Part shown: piece by piece, positions 41,706 to 52,391 of the stretch
How the letters are laid out: every line of letters begins with the position of its first letter
Numbering within the stretch: the first letter of the stretch is position 1
DNA from: Pochonia chlamydosporia 170
Taxonomy: Eukaryota > Ascomycota > Sordariomycetes > Hypocreales > Clavicipitaceae
Reading direction: 5' to 3'
Assembly: GCF_001653235.2 (NCBI RefSeq)
Contig: NW_019154047.1
Location: 1-64,000, forward strand
DNA length: 64,000 nucleotides
Made by a program: the position numbers and the translations under genes
Notes under the pieces: model-generated
What the model was told of the DNA's origin: nothing
Seen by the model: only the letters and a program-made list of their open reading frames with translations
Database searches by the model: none

Positions 41706-42973
41706 TTGCCAGCGTTTAAGCAACTCCAACACTACCTACCACTGATGCGCCATGAGCATCCGACAGTTATAAGAATGCAGCCGTCGTTGCGGGTGACGCC
41801 TCCCCAGAGTTTTAGGAGCAGCCCTCCTCCGACTCCCCCGCCGACTGTCAAGAAGGCATCAGACGCGACTGCCCGCATCATCGCAAAGATCAAGGCGCGG
41901 CGGAGCGGCCTTAGCAGTTCGAATGAACCTTGGGTCTCCTATCCATTGAGTGAAGACCAGTACACAGAGCTCACACAGCAAGTCCAGAGTGACGCGTCCC
42001 TCAGGGGTTATGTGAACCAGGATCTTCGGTAAGGAACTGTTAATTGAGTTGATGCTGTCGACTAATGTTAATCGTACTTATAGACACGATTTTATCCCCT
42101 CCGTGGGGCGACTCGTGTTTCGAATGCCTACGTATTTGCATGAATGGGTTATATCTAGTGTGGTCGAGGAGGTGTCGCGTCAACTACGGGTGATTGGTGC
42201 CGGAGACAGCGCAGCGGCTGCGTTTGCACGGGCTGTGGTGGCCCGTGGCTCCCCTACGCTCGACTTTACTGAAACTGGGTTTGGAAGGCATGATCCTGAT
42301 GCACAGTTCCGACACCTAGACGCACAGTATCCTGGGGTAGTGATGGAAGTTTCCTATTCGCAGAAGCAGAAGTACACCCCATACATTGCCGAAGACTGCA
42401 TCCTTGGATCTGATGGCGATATTCGACGCGTTGTCGTCATGGATATCGGGTACCCGAATAGCAAGAAAGCGACAATGTCATCTTGGAAACCTAGTGTTGT
42501 ATTAAATGAAGCTGGGGAACTGGAGTTGATCGCAGAGCAGACAATCGTAGATATGGTATGTGGTGCAGTATACTTATAATATACCATACTTACTCCAGCA
42601 GATATTCCGCGATGAGGAGGGCAATCCGAATCCCAACGAAGAAGCAGGGCTCACCCTCCAGCTCCGAGATTTCGCAACGGAGACTTTGTCAGGACCTGAT
42701 CTTACCGAATCCATCCGCATACCAGCCAGTAAACTTTATTCTTATCTCACAGAGGCGGAGAAGAATATGGCTAAGCTGAAACAGAAGCAAGGTGCTGTCA
42801 GGGAGACGAGGCCGTGGGTCAGGAAGAGGCGACGACTGGAAACGCCCCCAGAGGAATTGGACGATAACCGCGAAGCCAAATTTCGGAAGATCGAAGAGAA
42901 GGCAATCTCACAGGCAGAGAAAGATGATTCGTCGTACAAGACAACGCCAGACGAGGAGTGGAGCTTAGAGTAA
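41706..42973 (+). CDS. Candidate PD-(D/E)XK-like protein, three exons
   Basis: Exons 41706-42028, 42084-42555 and 42602-42973; introns 42029-42083 and 42556-42601 are GT-AG and keep the frame (total about 388 residues). The start may instead be the ATG near 41743 or 41774. A Pro/Ser-rich N-terminus precedes a globular domain in exon 2: 'DPDAQFRH' followed after ~10 residues by 'GVVMEVSYSQ', then 'YILGSDG'-like 'CILGSDGDIRRVVVMDI'. An Asp followed by a hydrophobic strand with E-x-S/K is the layout of PD-(D/E)XK nucleases, with Ser in place of the usual Lys. Exon 3 is charged and helical. I recognise this as a fungal family of unknown role; the nuclease assignment is an inference. Confidence 0.6.
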
Positions 42974-43640
42974 TATTTTGGAAGACCATGCAAGCCAACA
43001 TCGTCGAGGCACATTGCGAAACCCAAGAAAGAAGCCTCTTTACAGTGTCTTGCGCTTTACGCTGACTGTGTATGAAAGGGCTCATAAACAGTCTCAAGCT
43101 TGTCAATCGAATCGGCAACAGACTAGCACTTATGGGGTTGTTGATGAATATTGCCTGGTACGGGCTATTGGGTTGGCAAGCCAACAATTGGGGTTGTCGT
43201 AATTGCAGCAAATTAGACGCATCGTTTTCTCCTACGCCATCAATCCCACCCACGCAGCTAAAATGGACATTGCTGTGACAAGTTGAGAGCAGCCCCAAAT
43301 TGGCTGGCATTAGCCTATGCTGGCGTTTTGTACCTGGCTGGTACAGCCAACCGTCAATTGGAGGTACAAACCTTAGACTGGCAGAGCCTTGAGGCTAATA
43401 TTCGGGTGTTCTCAGTGCCGTGATAGGGACAGAGATAATTGACGAATGAGCGATCTCACCATATTGGAAACATTTTGCGTCGCAATGTCACTGAATAGGA
43501 TGTACCAAAAGGCTTGCTTCCTGCCCGTGTCATGTTGAATGTACTGAAAAGGTTTATTATGGAAGATGCAGAGGGGTGATGATGACATGATTGGCCTGAC
43601 GCTGCACCGGTAAGGATGACATTGAAATGAGTTTATATTC
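42974..43640. other. Spacer without a supported gene
   Basis: Only short unconvincing frames. TTGGCTGGCATTAGCCTATGCTGG and similar CCAGC/GCTGG words (43300-43350) give weak inverted repeats. Confidence 0.45.
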
Positions 43641-43759
43641 AATGATACTGACGACTAACTAGGCGACCGTCTCCGACACTCTCATGCCCAAGAACAGAAT
43701 GGTCACTAGAAGCTCCTAACTTGGAAGCAAGCTGACAAATGAGATGTGTTCTGTGTTGG

Positions 43760-44919
43760 TCACGGAGCAGCAGACATGGAGCCTGGGGGAAGTGGATGTG
43801 ATGTCGAGACCAGCTGATCTGACGAGATTGGGTGTGCCGTGGCTGCTCGACTTGTTGGCAGGCCATCTGGCACTGGTTTGGCTGGTGTCCTGACGGATGA
43901 AGATGTCTTTGATGGAGGGAGACGGACCGCGGATGGTTGAAACCTTGCACGTTTTTCCGCGGGCCTTTCCAAAGGTTGTTGGACATAGGAAGGACGCTTC
44001 TTGGATGGGGTGGACCAGCCGTTCGACGAACTCGAAGGACCTACGAAAGTGCCAATTAGACGGGTAGGCAACGGACGGGATGCGGCGGAACGTGGCGGAC
44101 CGACGGCGGAGGAAGGGTCAAGCAAGGTCAAACAAAAAGTCAAGGCAAGATGAAGATACAGAAATACCACACGTACCTGATGGAGCCGCGTCAGGTGCAT
44201 GTGTACGTGACTCTGCAGAAGCCAAGGATGCTAGTTTAGTGGTATAGATGCTGCAAGCGCCGAGAATGTCGACAAACTCTTGTTGGTCAGAGGCAGAAAC
44301 GCCAACCAAGGAATAGAGGTGTGGAGGACGATGGTTGAGGTAACCTCCACGGGAGGCAGCAAGATCAGCAGCCATGGGTATCACTAGGGAAGCCCAATAG
44401 GACCCTTCCGGATCGAGCATGTCGTGAACGAAAGAGACGTTGTCTAAAATGCCCATGGTAGTCTTTCGGAGGCTCTGGGCTGATTCGGGGGGGTCGAGCT
44501 CTGTGAGTGCACCCGAGGTCAAGATGGCGACATGTTCCCGTGGTGTGATGAAGATGAGAGAGTGTGTGGCGAGAGCGAGACGGCAAGCGACAAGCCAGGC
44601 GATATCTTTGAAGAAGATGGGGCCAAAGATGCTCGCGATATGGATGGGGAATGGTGGCGGCTAGGTCTGAGAGAGAGGTGGCACGTTTGACTGCGTCTGC
44701 CAGGCGACTGGATGGGTTCTGAAGACCAGAGCATGAATTGGCAGATAGATCGACAACAAATGAGGCAGATGAGGCAGATGCATCAATAGGAGCACCTACA
44801 GAAACGACGGAGGCCCGGGCAGAGGTATCGACAACTGAAGGGATGGCTGAGTTGAGAGAATCAGAGCATGGTGGTCGGCTGAGGAAAGCCGTTGAAGGAG
44901 TATGTGGCATAGCGGGCAT
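43760..44919 (-). pseudogene. Decayed gene of unknown function
   Basis: A minus-strand coding signal in pieces. From ATG 44919 ('MPAMPHTPSTAF') a Ser/Ala-rich part runs to about 44640, where the frame shifts. It continues as 'IASIFGPIFFKDIAWLVACRLAL' through 'GILDNVSFVHDMLDPEGSYW' to about 44178 ('DAAPSG'), followed by a likely GT-AG intron (donor GTACGT) and a Pro/Ser/Arg-rich tail ending at 43760. The central part looks like a folded alpha-helical domain with conserved-type spacing, but I do not recognise it. The frameshift near 44640 makes it a pseudogene unless it is a sequencing error. Confidence 0.45.
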
Positions 44920-46110
44920 GGTGTCAACAGATCTGTACCCACCAAGTAGCGGAAGCAGCGGCGTGGACCGTTTTAGTGAAATTCGACTTGCAACAAAAAT
45001 TTGGCTTCCAGCGCGCACCACCAACCACCATCTAGTTTTTGTCGCTCAAAAAATACATCAATAGATAGCTAACACCGCAAAGATTTGATGCATTTATTAT
45101 TTCCACTTGCAACTTGTGTTGCAACCGTTTTATTCCTAACCAAAATCTGGATTTGACGTTCAAAATCTGTTTTGGATGGCTAAATCGTCGACACCTTGTT
45201 CCTGGGCGTTTTTAGCTCCCGCACCCTCAATCCAATCAAACATCGTGAAGGCGGCTACGCAACCCCGGTCCAAATAAGCGATCCAGTTCGATCTGAGCAA
45301 CCCCGGATCATTCCCGTTTTTGTGGCCCACATGGCATTGAGCCTTGTCTTAAAAAAATGTCAGAACGATCCTGTCATCATCAAAGCTCATCCTATACCAG
45401 TATGTTTGCTGAGGCTTACAGACTTTACAAGCCTTCCCTTGTGCATCGATGAAGTTGCTGGCTCACTGAAGGCAGATATAGCTGCCGTAATTTCTGATTG
45501 CACTGGCCTTGTTGCCAAGCACGGGCAAGACACGACAGCATCTGGTATGCTGGCGATTAAGCAGACGCATTACTCCAACCGTGCCTGCAGGGGCGGATTT
45601 CCCCGCCGTAGTAGGCTCTAATGCAACAATATTAAGGTTAAAACTGTAAGTTTCTCCTCCAGGTGGCTGGACACATTGAACAGGAAGATTGCTCCAATGC
45701 TCAGCCCGGAAAGATGAATTTGGAACTTTAGAGGAAGACAAAGGAACCAAATATCTCTCTAGTAGATAGTGACCTTTACCACTGCTAGTTATTCCATATA
45801 TCTGCCCTGCTGTACCTGCACCCTCGCCTTTGTCCCCAGCCTTGTCGCTGGTAACCCCCAGCAACAAGCGAGATTAGCAGAAGCAAGCTCACAAGCCTAC
45901 AAGAGCTCTGCGAGCTCTTCCTTTCTTGCTCTCCTTTCCTTTTCCCCTTAGCTTTGGATACTTGTTCATAGTCACCTAGCCAGTTGTCAATATACTCGCT
46001 TGGACCGTTACAGACCCGAACCCGTCCCGGCGTCTGATAACAGATCACAGAGTCACATCCTAAAACCCGACGAAATCACTCCGTTCTGAAAATAGAGCAG
46101 GACCTCTCTC
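44920..46110. other. Spacer with weak coding-like segments
   Basis: A minus-strand frame at 45463-45867 (134 codons) is open but has no recognisable domain. The segment around 45960-46010 (minus) shares the peptide-level pattern SEYxDNxLGDxExVSK with 30390-30460. Nothing else is supported. Confidence 0.4.
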
Positions 46111-47115
46111 TTAAGAGGCATAGTTGGACCTCGCCCAAGAAATCAGTCGAGCCAGAAGCATCCCCCCTGCTGTAACATCATGATCCGCCACAAACGGACC
46201 AAATAGATCAAACTCTTCCTCCAACCCGCTCAACACGCCAACAACGTGATTGTCAGCCAAAGATGACGCAAACATGGGCCCTCCAGACCACCCCTTACCG
46301 GCAAATACATCTGTCTCCAGCTCCTTTCCATCTCCGTCGTTATCGACGTCACGTACCCACAAATTACCTTGCACAGTCATGACTTTACCATTTAAAGTAT
46401 CTTGCGGATACCCAACACTCGTCCACGGAAAGTTGTAGTAGAGGCTATCCCCAGAGGAGGCGCGGTATCCCATCCACCCAATGCGGTCCCCTATAGCATC
46501 ATTAAGTCGACAAACGGCGTAGTCGCGGCCAGTCACATCATCTGTACTTGGGACGCCATAGCACTCAGTAACCCACGCGTGACCAAATGGCCTCGGGTTT
46601 CGTCGATCTTGACCATTAAATGCGGGTATAAATTCCATACCCCATCTGTTATCCGTCCAGGAGGGTATGCAGTGGCTTGCTGTCAGCAAGATTCGTGGCC
46701 CAACTAGAGTTCCTGTACAGTAGTGTCCGGTGGAATGCATAGAAGTATCATACAAGTTAACCGTACCGATAGTGCGCCAGGGATAGGTAACATCGCCGGG
46801 GATGGTCGTTCGCGATCGCAGGTTAGAGCTTGTGCCATTGAGGCCCCGCTTGATGAGTTCGTCGAGGCTTCTGTTTTTGATAACTTGAACCTTAGGCTGA
46901 GTGGAGACGGCCACACCTTCAGGAATATGATGGAGTAGGCTCACTGTTCCGTTCTGGTCAGGTTTTGGCATGATATTCGCCGTGAGCTTGACAAGTTCAG
47001 TAACTTTGAAGGTGCGGAGCTTGGTCAATTGCACTCCTGGGCAGACGCTCGAGTCTTGAGTCCCGGCATTGGCGATACCCGCTAGGAGGATGGTAAATAG
47101 GATTCCAATGTACAT
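46111..47115 (-). CDS. Secreted trypsin-like serine protease (S1 family)
   Basis: An intact 334-residue single-exon gene. The N-terminal signal peptide is 'MYIGILFTILLAGIANAG', followed by a ~90-residue region that is probably a propeptide with a basic stretch (NLRSRTTIPG) before the protease domain. The catalytic triad is visible: His in 'LLTASHCI', Asp in 'GRDYAVCRL' and Ser in 'GKGWSGGPMF'. Paired cysteines flank the His loop ('HYCTGTL ... SHC'). The layout resembles the V8/glutamyl-endopeptidase-like branch of S1 proteases in ascomycetes. Extracellular protein degradation is the expected role. A leader of about 45 bases to the right contains AT-rich promoter-like DNA. It is the best preserved ordinary gene of the window. 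Confidence 0.9.
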   Translation of the reverse strand: MYIGILFTILLAGIANAGTQDSSVCPGVQLTKLRTFKVTELVKLTANIMPKPDQNGTVSLLHHIPEGVAVSTQPKVQVIKNRSLDELIKRGLNGTSSNLRSRTTIPGDVTYPWRTIGTVNLYDTSMHSTGHYCTGTLVGPRILLTASHCIPSWTDNRWGMEFIPAFNGQDRRNPRPFGHAWVTECYGVPSTDDVTGRDYAVCRLNDAIGDRIGWMGYRASSGDSLYYNFPWTSVGYPQDTLNGKVMTVQGNLWVRDVDNDGDGKELETDVFAGKGWSGGPMFASSLADNHVVGVLSGLEEEFDLFGPFVADHDVTAGGMLLARLISWARSNYAS

Positions 47116-47340
47116 ACTAATAGGAGCAAAGGGCGGAATATTGTTTGATATGGCTTAAGATGATGAGAATGATAAGGATGTTGAAGATTTTTTTTGATAA
47201 TGATGGCATGGCCCGCCTATTTATGCCATTCCTTCCCGTATGAGACCCGAATCCGAGCATACTTGTGCGAGCCATGTCGAAGAGGCAAGTAAGACTGCAT
47301 CAAAAAATGCACCAAGAAACGCAAGACTAAGCTTTGACTT

Positions 47341-47344
<4 letters not shown>

Positions 47345-47375
<31 letters not shown>
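47345..47375 (+). repeat. Run of 31 T
   Basis: Uninterrupted homopolymer, about 230 bp upstream of the protease gene. It could be a retroposed poly(A) tail or a slippage-prone tract; no retroelement body is attached. Its length is unreliable in most sequencing methods. Confidence 0.9.
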
Positions 47376-48723
47376 CACATGACATTGAAAAAGGAGGCGT
47401 AACGCTAGAAACATGCACCAACCACAGTAGGCTGACTTCCATAATTTGGGATGCAACTATTAGCAGTGAATCAAATATTTCCAAATGAATCTTAAGTTAA
47501 GGGCATAGCCGATACGGGGTTGACCCATAGATCTAGCGAAAATGTTGTGCTTTCTAGACTTACCACGCGATACAAAAACACGCCGTTCTCATACCCAGGT
47601 TATCATGACAGAGCATTGGTGGCTGTTAGCCTTCACAATGCAGCATAGTCTCATTGCTGGCTCTCTTCTTTCTATATCATGCAACTGACGCTTGGCAAAT
47701 GTAGAAGTTCTCCAACAACAAGCAATTAATGTCCCACATGCCGCTGCATGGCTTATTTTTGAGAAGTACCGTCTACCGCGAGTCGGTAGTTTGGAGGATA
47801 TGGATAGAGAAAAGAGACTGAGGATTTATTAACTCACTACTTTTCTTTGAGTGGTATCGCATGTCATATTGGGGGTACGATGACGTGCTTTCTAGACTTC
47901 TAAGCTCAGTTCCAAATGCTTTGCTCAGAAACTTTAATGCTCAACGTCATCAATATGTCTTCTTCATCCACAGTCCCCAATTCTATGTACAATGCAGTCC
48001 CAGCCGAATACTCGCAGAATATAACCTAACTAATAAATCTTCTAACATCAAATAAAGTGTTTCACTTCGTTTACTTATAATACTACAACACACACTTTAC
48101 GAGTGCACACTTATAATAGCCTTTCCTCTTGTCCCCTCATCTTCTTACCGCTGACTTAATCGCACCTACATATGCAACTTTAACTGTAAAATCTCCTCCT
48201 GCAATCTTTACAGCCCAATCTATCTCGTTCTAGAACACAATTTTGGCTGCTTACATCAAAGCACGCCTCAAGGACGGCCCGTAAATAAGCTTCCCAGGTC
48301 AAAGCAGAGCTGCATTATAAAGAATGCAGTTCAGCTGCAGCGTTGGAGTAGCACCACCATGGCGCATTGCACTGGAATAACACGAGTTGTGGCACGCCAA
48401 GCAACACATGTCGCGGGCTAGTGCCGGACGTCAAGTCTGCGTATGGCTGTGCATGCATCACTTCGAAAGTTACCGCGCGATATTCATAGTCACCTGCCAG
48501 GATGGCGACATGGCGGCTCTACATTGGCTGGGCAATATCTGCAGGGATAGTGCAGGAGTTTAAACGTTGCCTGATTGACTCCAATCTCATGGTCTTAACT
48601 GGTGTTCACACTTCCCGGCCGCTGCAGCCCCAACCCTAACCCGCCTGGACCTTACATCACAGACCTTGTATCAAAACTAACTGCCGAGGTTATATTGCTA
48701 AGTAGATAAGAAATCACAATATT
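47376..48723. other. Gene-free spacer
   Basis: Between the protease and the toxin-like gene I see no supported gene. The frame at 47861-48055 has no domain. Confidence 0.5.
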
Positions 48724-51066
48724 CTACTGATCAATCAGCTCTGGATTAGCCTGTACCGTCTCATGTATCTCCTTCGCAATGGTCTCCAGTTCGCTTTGTA
48801 CGATTCCTGCCCCGATACCTTCAATAAAGAACCCTTTCTTCTTCAATACACTGAGAACATCCTCGGAGATGGCGGCTACATCGTCGGGAAGAATGGCGAA
48901 AAACTTCGTGGTTTCTTTCGTTATCGGGGCAACTCGACAACTTTTACCCTGGATCCAGAGTTCAACATAGTCTGCACCTCTCTTGGGCGTTGTGAGTCGG
49001 CGGAGGTCGCGCTCAATCTGGCCGGAGGCGTCAGCTGCGACATCTTCGTATGTCTTGATGGCATATGCGCGGATCTCAGCCTGGGTGGCTTCGAGGTTGC
49101 CTGCAAGTATCCTACCATGGATACATGTGTGTATTTAGATATAGGTATTGGAGATAATTTAGTAGTGCATAAAACCATAGGGCCTGTAAATAGTTTTTAC
49201 TGGTGTGGTTGTCAAGTTACTCACTGTTCGCCAATTGCTGCTGCTTTGTTCCGTTTTGCGAAGGCAGCTGCTCCGAGCTCGCTCTTTGCTGCCTTCAGCA
49301 GCCTCTGCTGCTGAAACTTTTCCAGCTCTTCAAAGGCCCTCACCGGCTTAATTTCATTTTGAGCAAGCCTCCCTGAAAAAAACCTTCCTGACTTTGCTTC
49401 AAACACCGCGACGATGTGGACAAGAAAATTTTCTTCATAAAACAGAATGCCGTCAGTGAAAGTCTGTTTCGCGCCGGCGAGTAAATCGGTCTGGATTAGT
49501 TTACCATGGTTAGAGGCACAGCAGTACCGAAAGCAAACAGTAAATTGAACTGACGACAAGATGACCAGGGGCAAATTTCAATTTCTGACCCGCCCAAGCC
49601 ACACCAAGAGCAAAGGTCCCGCCTACCCTGTTCAGCCACGGGACGATTCTTGACTCGATTAGCTCTTCAAGTAGCTTTCCCTTGATCTCGCCTACTGGGT
49701 ATTTAGATCCAAGTACTATATTTCCAAGCCTTTCAATTGCGAACTCGTCCAGTTTTCCCATGATGGCTGGGTATTTCGCCTGCAAGGTGCTCCAAAAGTT
49801 CCGCATGAGAGGATTCATCGCCCTAGGTACCAGTTTACTTCTCATAATTTCTATAAAGCCGTCTGCTGCGTCTATTTGTAGCTTGATGAGGGTCTCGGAT
49901 CTCGCACCTGGTAACTTCGAAGCCTGGAAGACTTCTTTCTCGATGGATGCCACCTTGGCAAGGTCAGTGATATTGGCGCTAGCTTTTATGCTTCGTTGCA
50001 TCGCACTCTCCCAGATGCGAGCTTCTCCTCCATAGAGTAACATCAGTCGAGATGTAGAATACAAGGATTTGCCAAACTTGGCAAGCTTGCCTATGAATGG
50101 AAGGATGAGGAAAGCCAACATCACCAGGCGCTCCCTATTGCTAAGCGATCTACCAAACAATTCTCGCCCTGAGCTGATTTCACCAACAGCAACGGCTAGA
50201 AAAGATCTTTCAGCTGCTATGTAGAGGACAGAAAACAAATATGGAAGTCATCGTACCATTTCCAAGATATCTGGGTGATGTGTCAGTAATCAGCCTTATA
50301 GAGGCGAGAAATATCATACTTACGGAATCATAGAAACCACAAATTCCATTCCATCCTTGATCAAGTCCGCATAAGGACTCGGCTGGTCCGCTAGGAAGAA
50401 CTGATGCGTCCGCATGATCATATAGGTCTGGTTGTCATCGAAATACTTCTTGACTCTCAAAGAATCGTTCTGCTTCTCGAAAGCCTTGTCAAACGGCTCT
50501 ATGGCAGTCAAAGACTCATAGTTCTGAGCCAAACATTTAAACACCTGACCAGTAATAGCATTTGGAGAGGGCATGTAGTTTGTGCCATCGACACCCCGGA
50601 TAATTTCTTGTACCTTTTTCAAACCCTCGGGAGTTCCTGCGTTGAAGTATTGAAGTAGCTTGTCCGTGGCATCCTTTTTATCCTGCCATTTTCTTTTGAC
50701 CTCGTCGGAGGCACTCTGATGAAACAACACCTTGGCCATTTCGCGGTTTCTTCTCCGCCATTCGTATACCCCTTTCATCGACCTTTCGTCGATTGCCTCG
50801 TCCGGGGTAAAAGAAAGGAGACTACCTGTCTTCGCCCATTGATACCACATGTAGGCATATGTAGCCCTTGAGATGCCGATTGTATTCTCGTCACATCTGC
50901 CGTTCCTCAATAGACTCATGTACAATGCCCTCTCTGTCAAAAGCTCACGCTTGTATTCGTAGTATCGGTCTCCATCCGGCATCGCCAAGGGGAAGGAAGC
51001 AGTGTTGGGATCAATGCCCATCATGAACTCATCGTCATATTTTGGATTATGATACTTCTCGGCCAT
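48724..51066 (-). CDS. Polymorphic-toxin-like protein, putative nuclease C-terminus
   Basis: A multi-exon gene on the minus strand. Exon 1 (51066-50324) encodes a mostly helical N-terminal domain I do not recognise. A 14-nt micro-exon (50270-50257) lies between introns 50323-50271 and 50256-50217. Exon 3 (50216 to ~49566) contains 'GEISSGRELFG', like the pre-toxin linker of bacterial polymorphic toxins, then a hydrophobic stretch. Exon 4 (~49488-49225) has an acidic residue followed by a hydrophobic strand and 'FEAKSG', the layout of a PD-(D/E)XK nuclease active site. The last exon (49111-48724) follows an intron ending TAG at 49112. No signal peptide is seen. I could not find a GT-AG pair that keeps the frame between exons 3 and 4, so a 1-nt error, mutation or non-standard splice site is possible. 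Function is inferred from motif layout only. Confidence 0.5.
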
Positions 51067-52391
51067 CGCGAATACACTGGGTAGATATTTTGATTAAAGC
51101 TCCTGGGAGTCTTGCTTTGAAATGCTGCGTCTTTCGAGTTGTCACAGGGACACACGGAAGGCTTTCTATGAGAGTGGATCTATTCTAGGGATTGACAAGC
51201 GTGTTTTTGTGAAGGAAGGAAAGAGATTCTTCCGAAAAAAGCATACGTGGTGGCGGTGTCGTAACTGGCGATTTCTGTGATTACCGGCACGCCAAACCCA
51301 AGGCTACCTGCAAAAACTCAATCGACACAAATCGACACCCCATCTAAGCCAATTAAACATCTCCCGAACCCGATTTGAGGCTTGGTCTGGGCCGGGTCGT
51401 ATGGAGCTTAGGCATATCAAAATCGACAAACACCATAACTCTGGCCCCACAAGCGCCGGGATACAAAATTCAGAAAATGTAGTGCTGTAAAATGAGGCAA
51501 GAGTCTTCAAACTATGCTGTCACCTAGACGACTGAATGATTATTCTCTGGCATTGTTGTGATCATCCGTTCCTGCTTATCTTATGCGAATTCAGCCCGAA
51601 GAATCAATCCCCGCGATGGGCATCGGCCCCAGCCAGGATGGCGGACGACGTCATGATAGAGTCATAACAAAGTCATGATGGGGGTGAGAAAACGCGGAAG
51701 GTGCAGGGTATGACTCTTTGGCTGCCATTTGCATTACGCCGGGAAACCGAACCCTGATAACTGCAGCCAGAACTCATTCGGAATTAAAGGGCTTTCAACG
51801 AGAAGCACTGAGGCTGGAGCTGCTGTTTAACTGTGTCGAACGGCTGAGTCTTCACATGAAAATTTGTGGATCTAGGAACTTGTTGAAGGATAAGCTTCCA
51901 TGTTGGGAGCTTTTCCCGGGAGGAAACTCGGAATTGTCAGCTGCCAGGCTGTAAAGCCTTATGCATACAAGCAGGATGCCGGGTGTCTGCCAGTGGTATT
52001 GTCATGTGTATTATCATCACAGCGTCATCCGTGATGCAGCAGAGATGACATCGGATGAGATGAGAATTGAAAGAAAACGATTTGCTAGTAAAATAGACTA
52101 ATTAGATTTCATAAATGCTTGTGTGTTTATCTCTGTTACCACCTGTCGCCTCAAGTCTATCCTCAACTACTCTCGAATCCTTCCTATATTTACTACTTGT
52201 TTTTCTTATGCTCTTGAAATTTTTCTATCTAGTTCTTAATAATCTCTTGCCATATCCAATTCAGCAATCACTCAGCTCTCATTTCTTTCACTTTTTTACC
52301 TTGAAAATTCTATCTAGCCTATCAACCCACCAGCCTATCAGCCTACATCTTCTTTACAAGTTTCTACGCTCACCTTTTTCCGCTTCCATAA
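51067..52391. other. Divergent intergenic region
   Basis: Separates two genes transcribed away from each other, so both promoters should lie here. It is pyrimidine-rich close to 52391 (CT-rich leader, 52115-52390), a common feature of fungal core promoters. No gene is supported within it. Confidence 0.5.

Noticed and set aside
45196..45621. Plus-strand 141-codon frame
   Set aside because: No domain, no intron logic, and it overlaps an equally unsupported minus-strand frame; left as intergenic.
47217..47488. Frames with runs of Lys or Phe
   Set aside because: Produced by the 31-T homopolymer; not genuine coding.
48763..49314. Plus-strand open frame of 183 codons
   Set aside because: It lies antisense to the last exons of the toxin-like gene, and its open state follows from that coding sequence; the minus-strand reading has consistent splicing and motif content.
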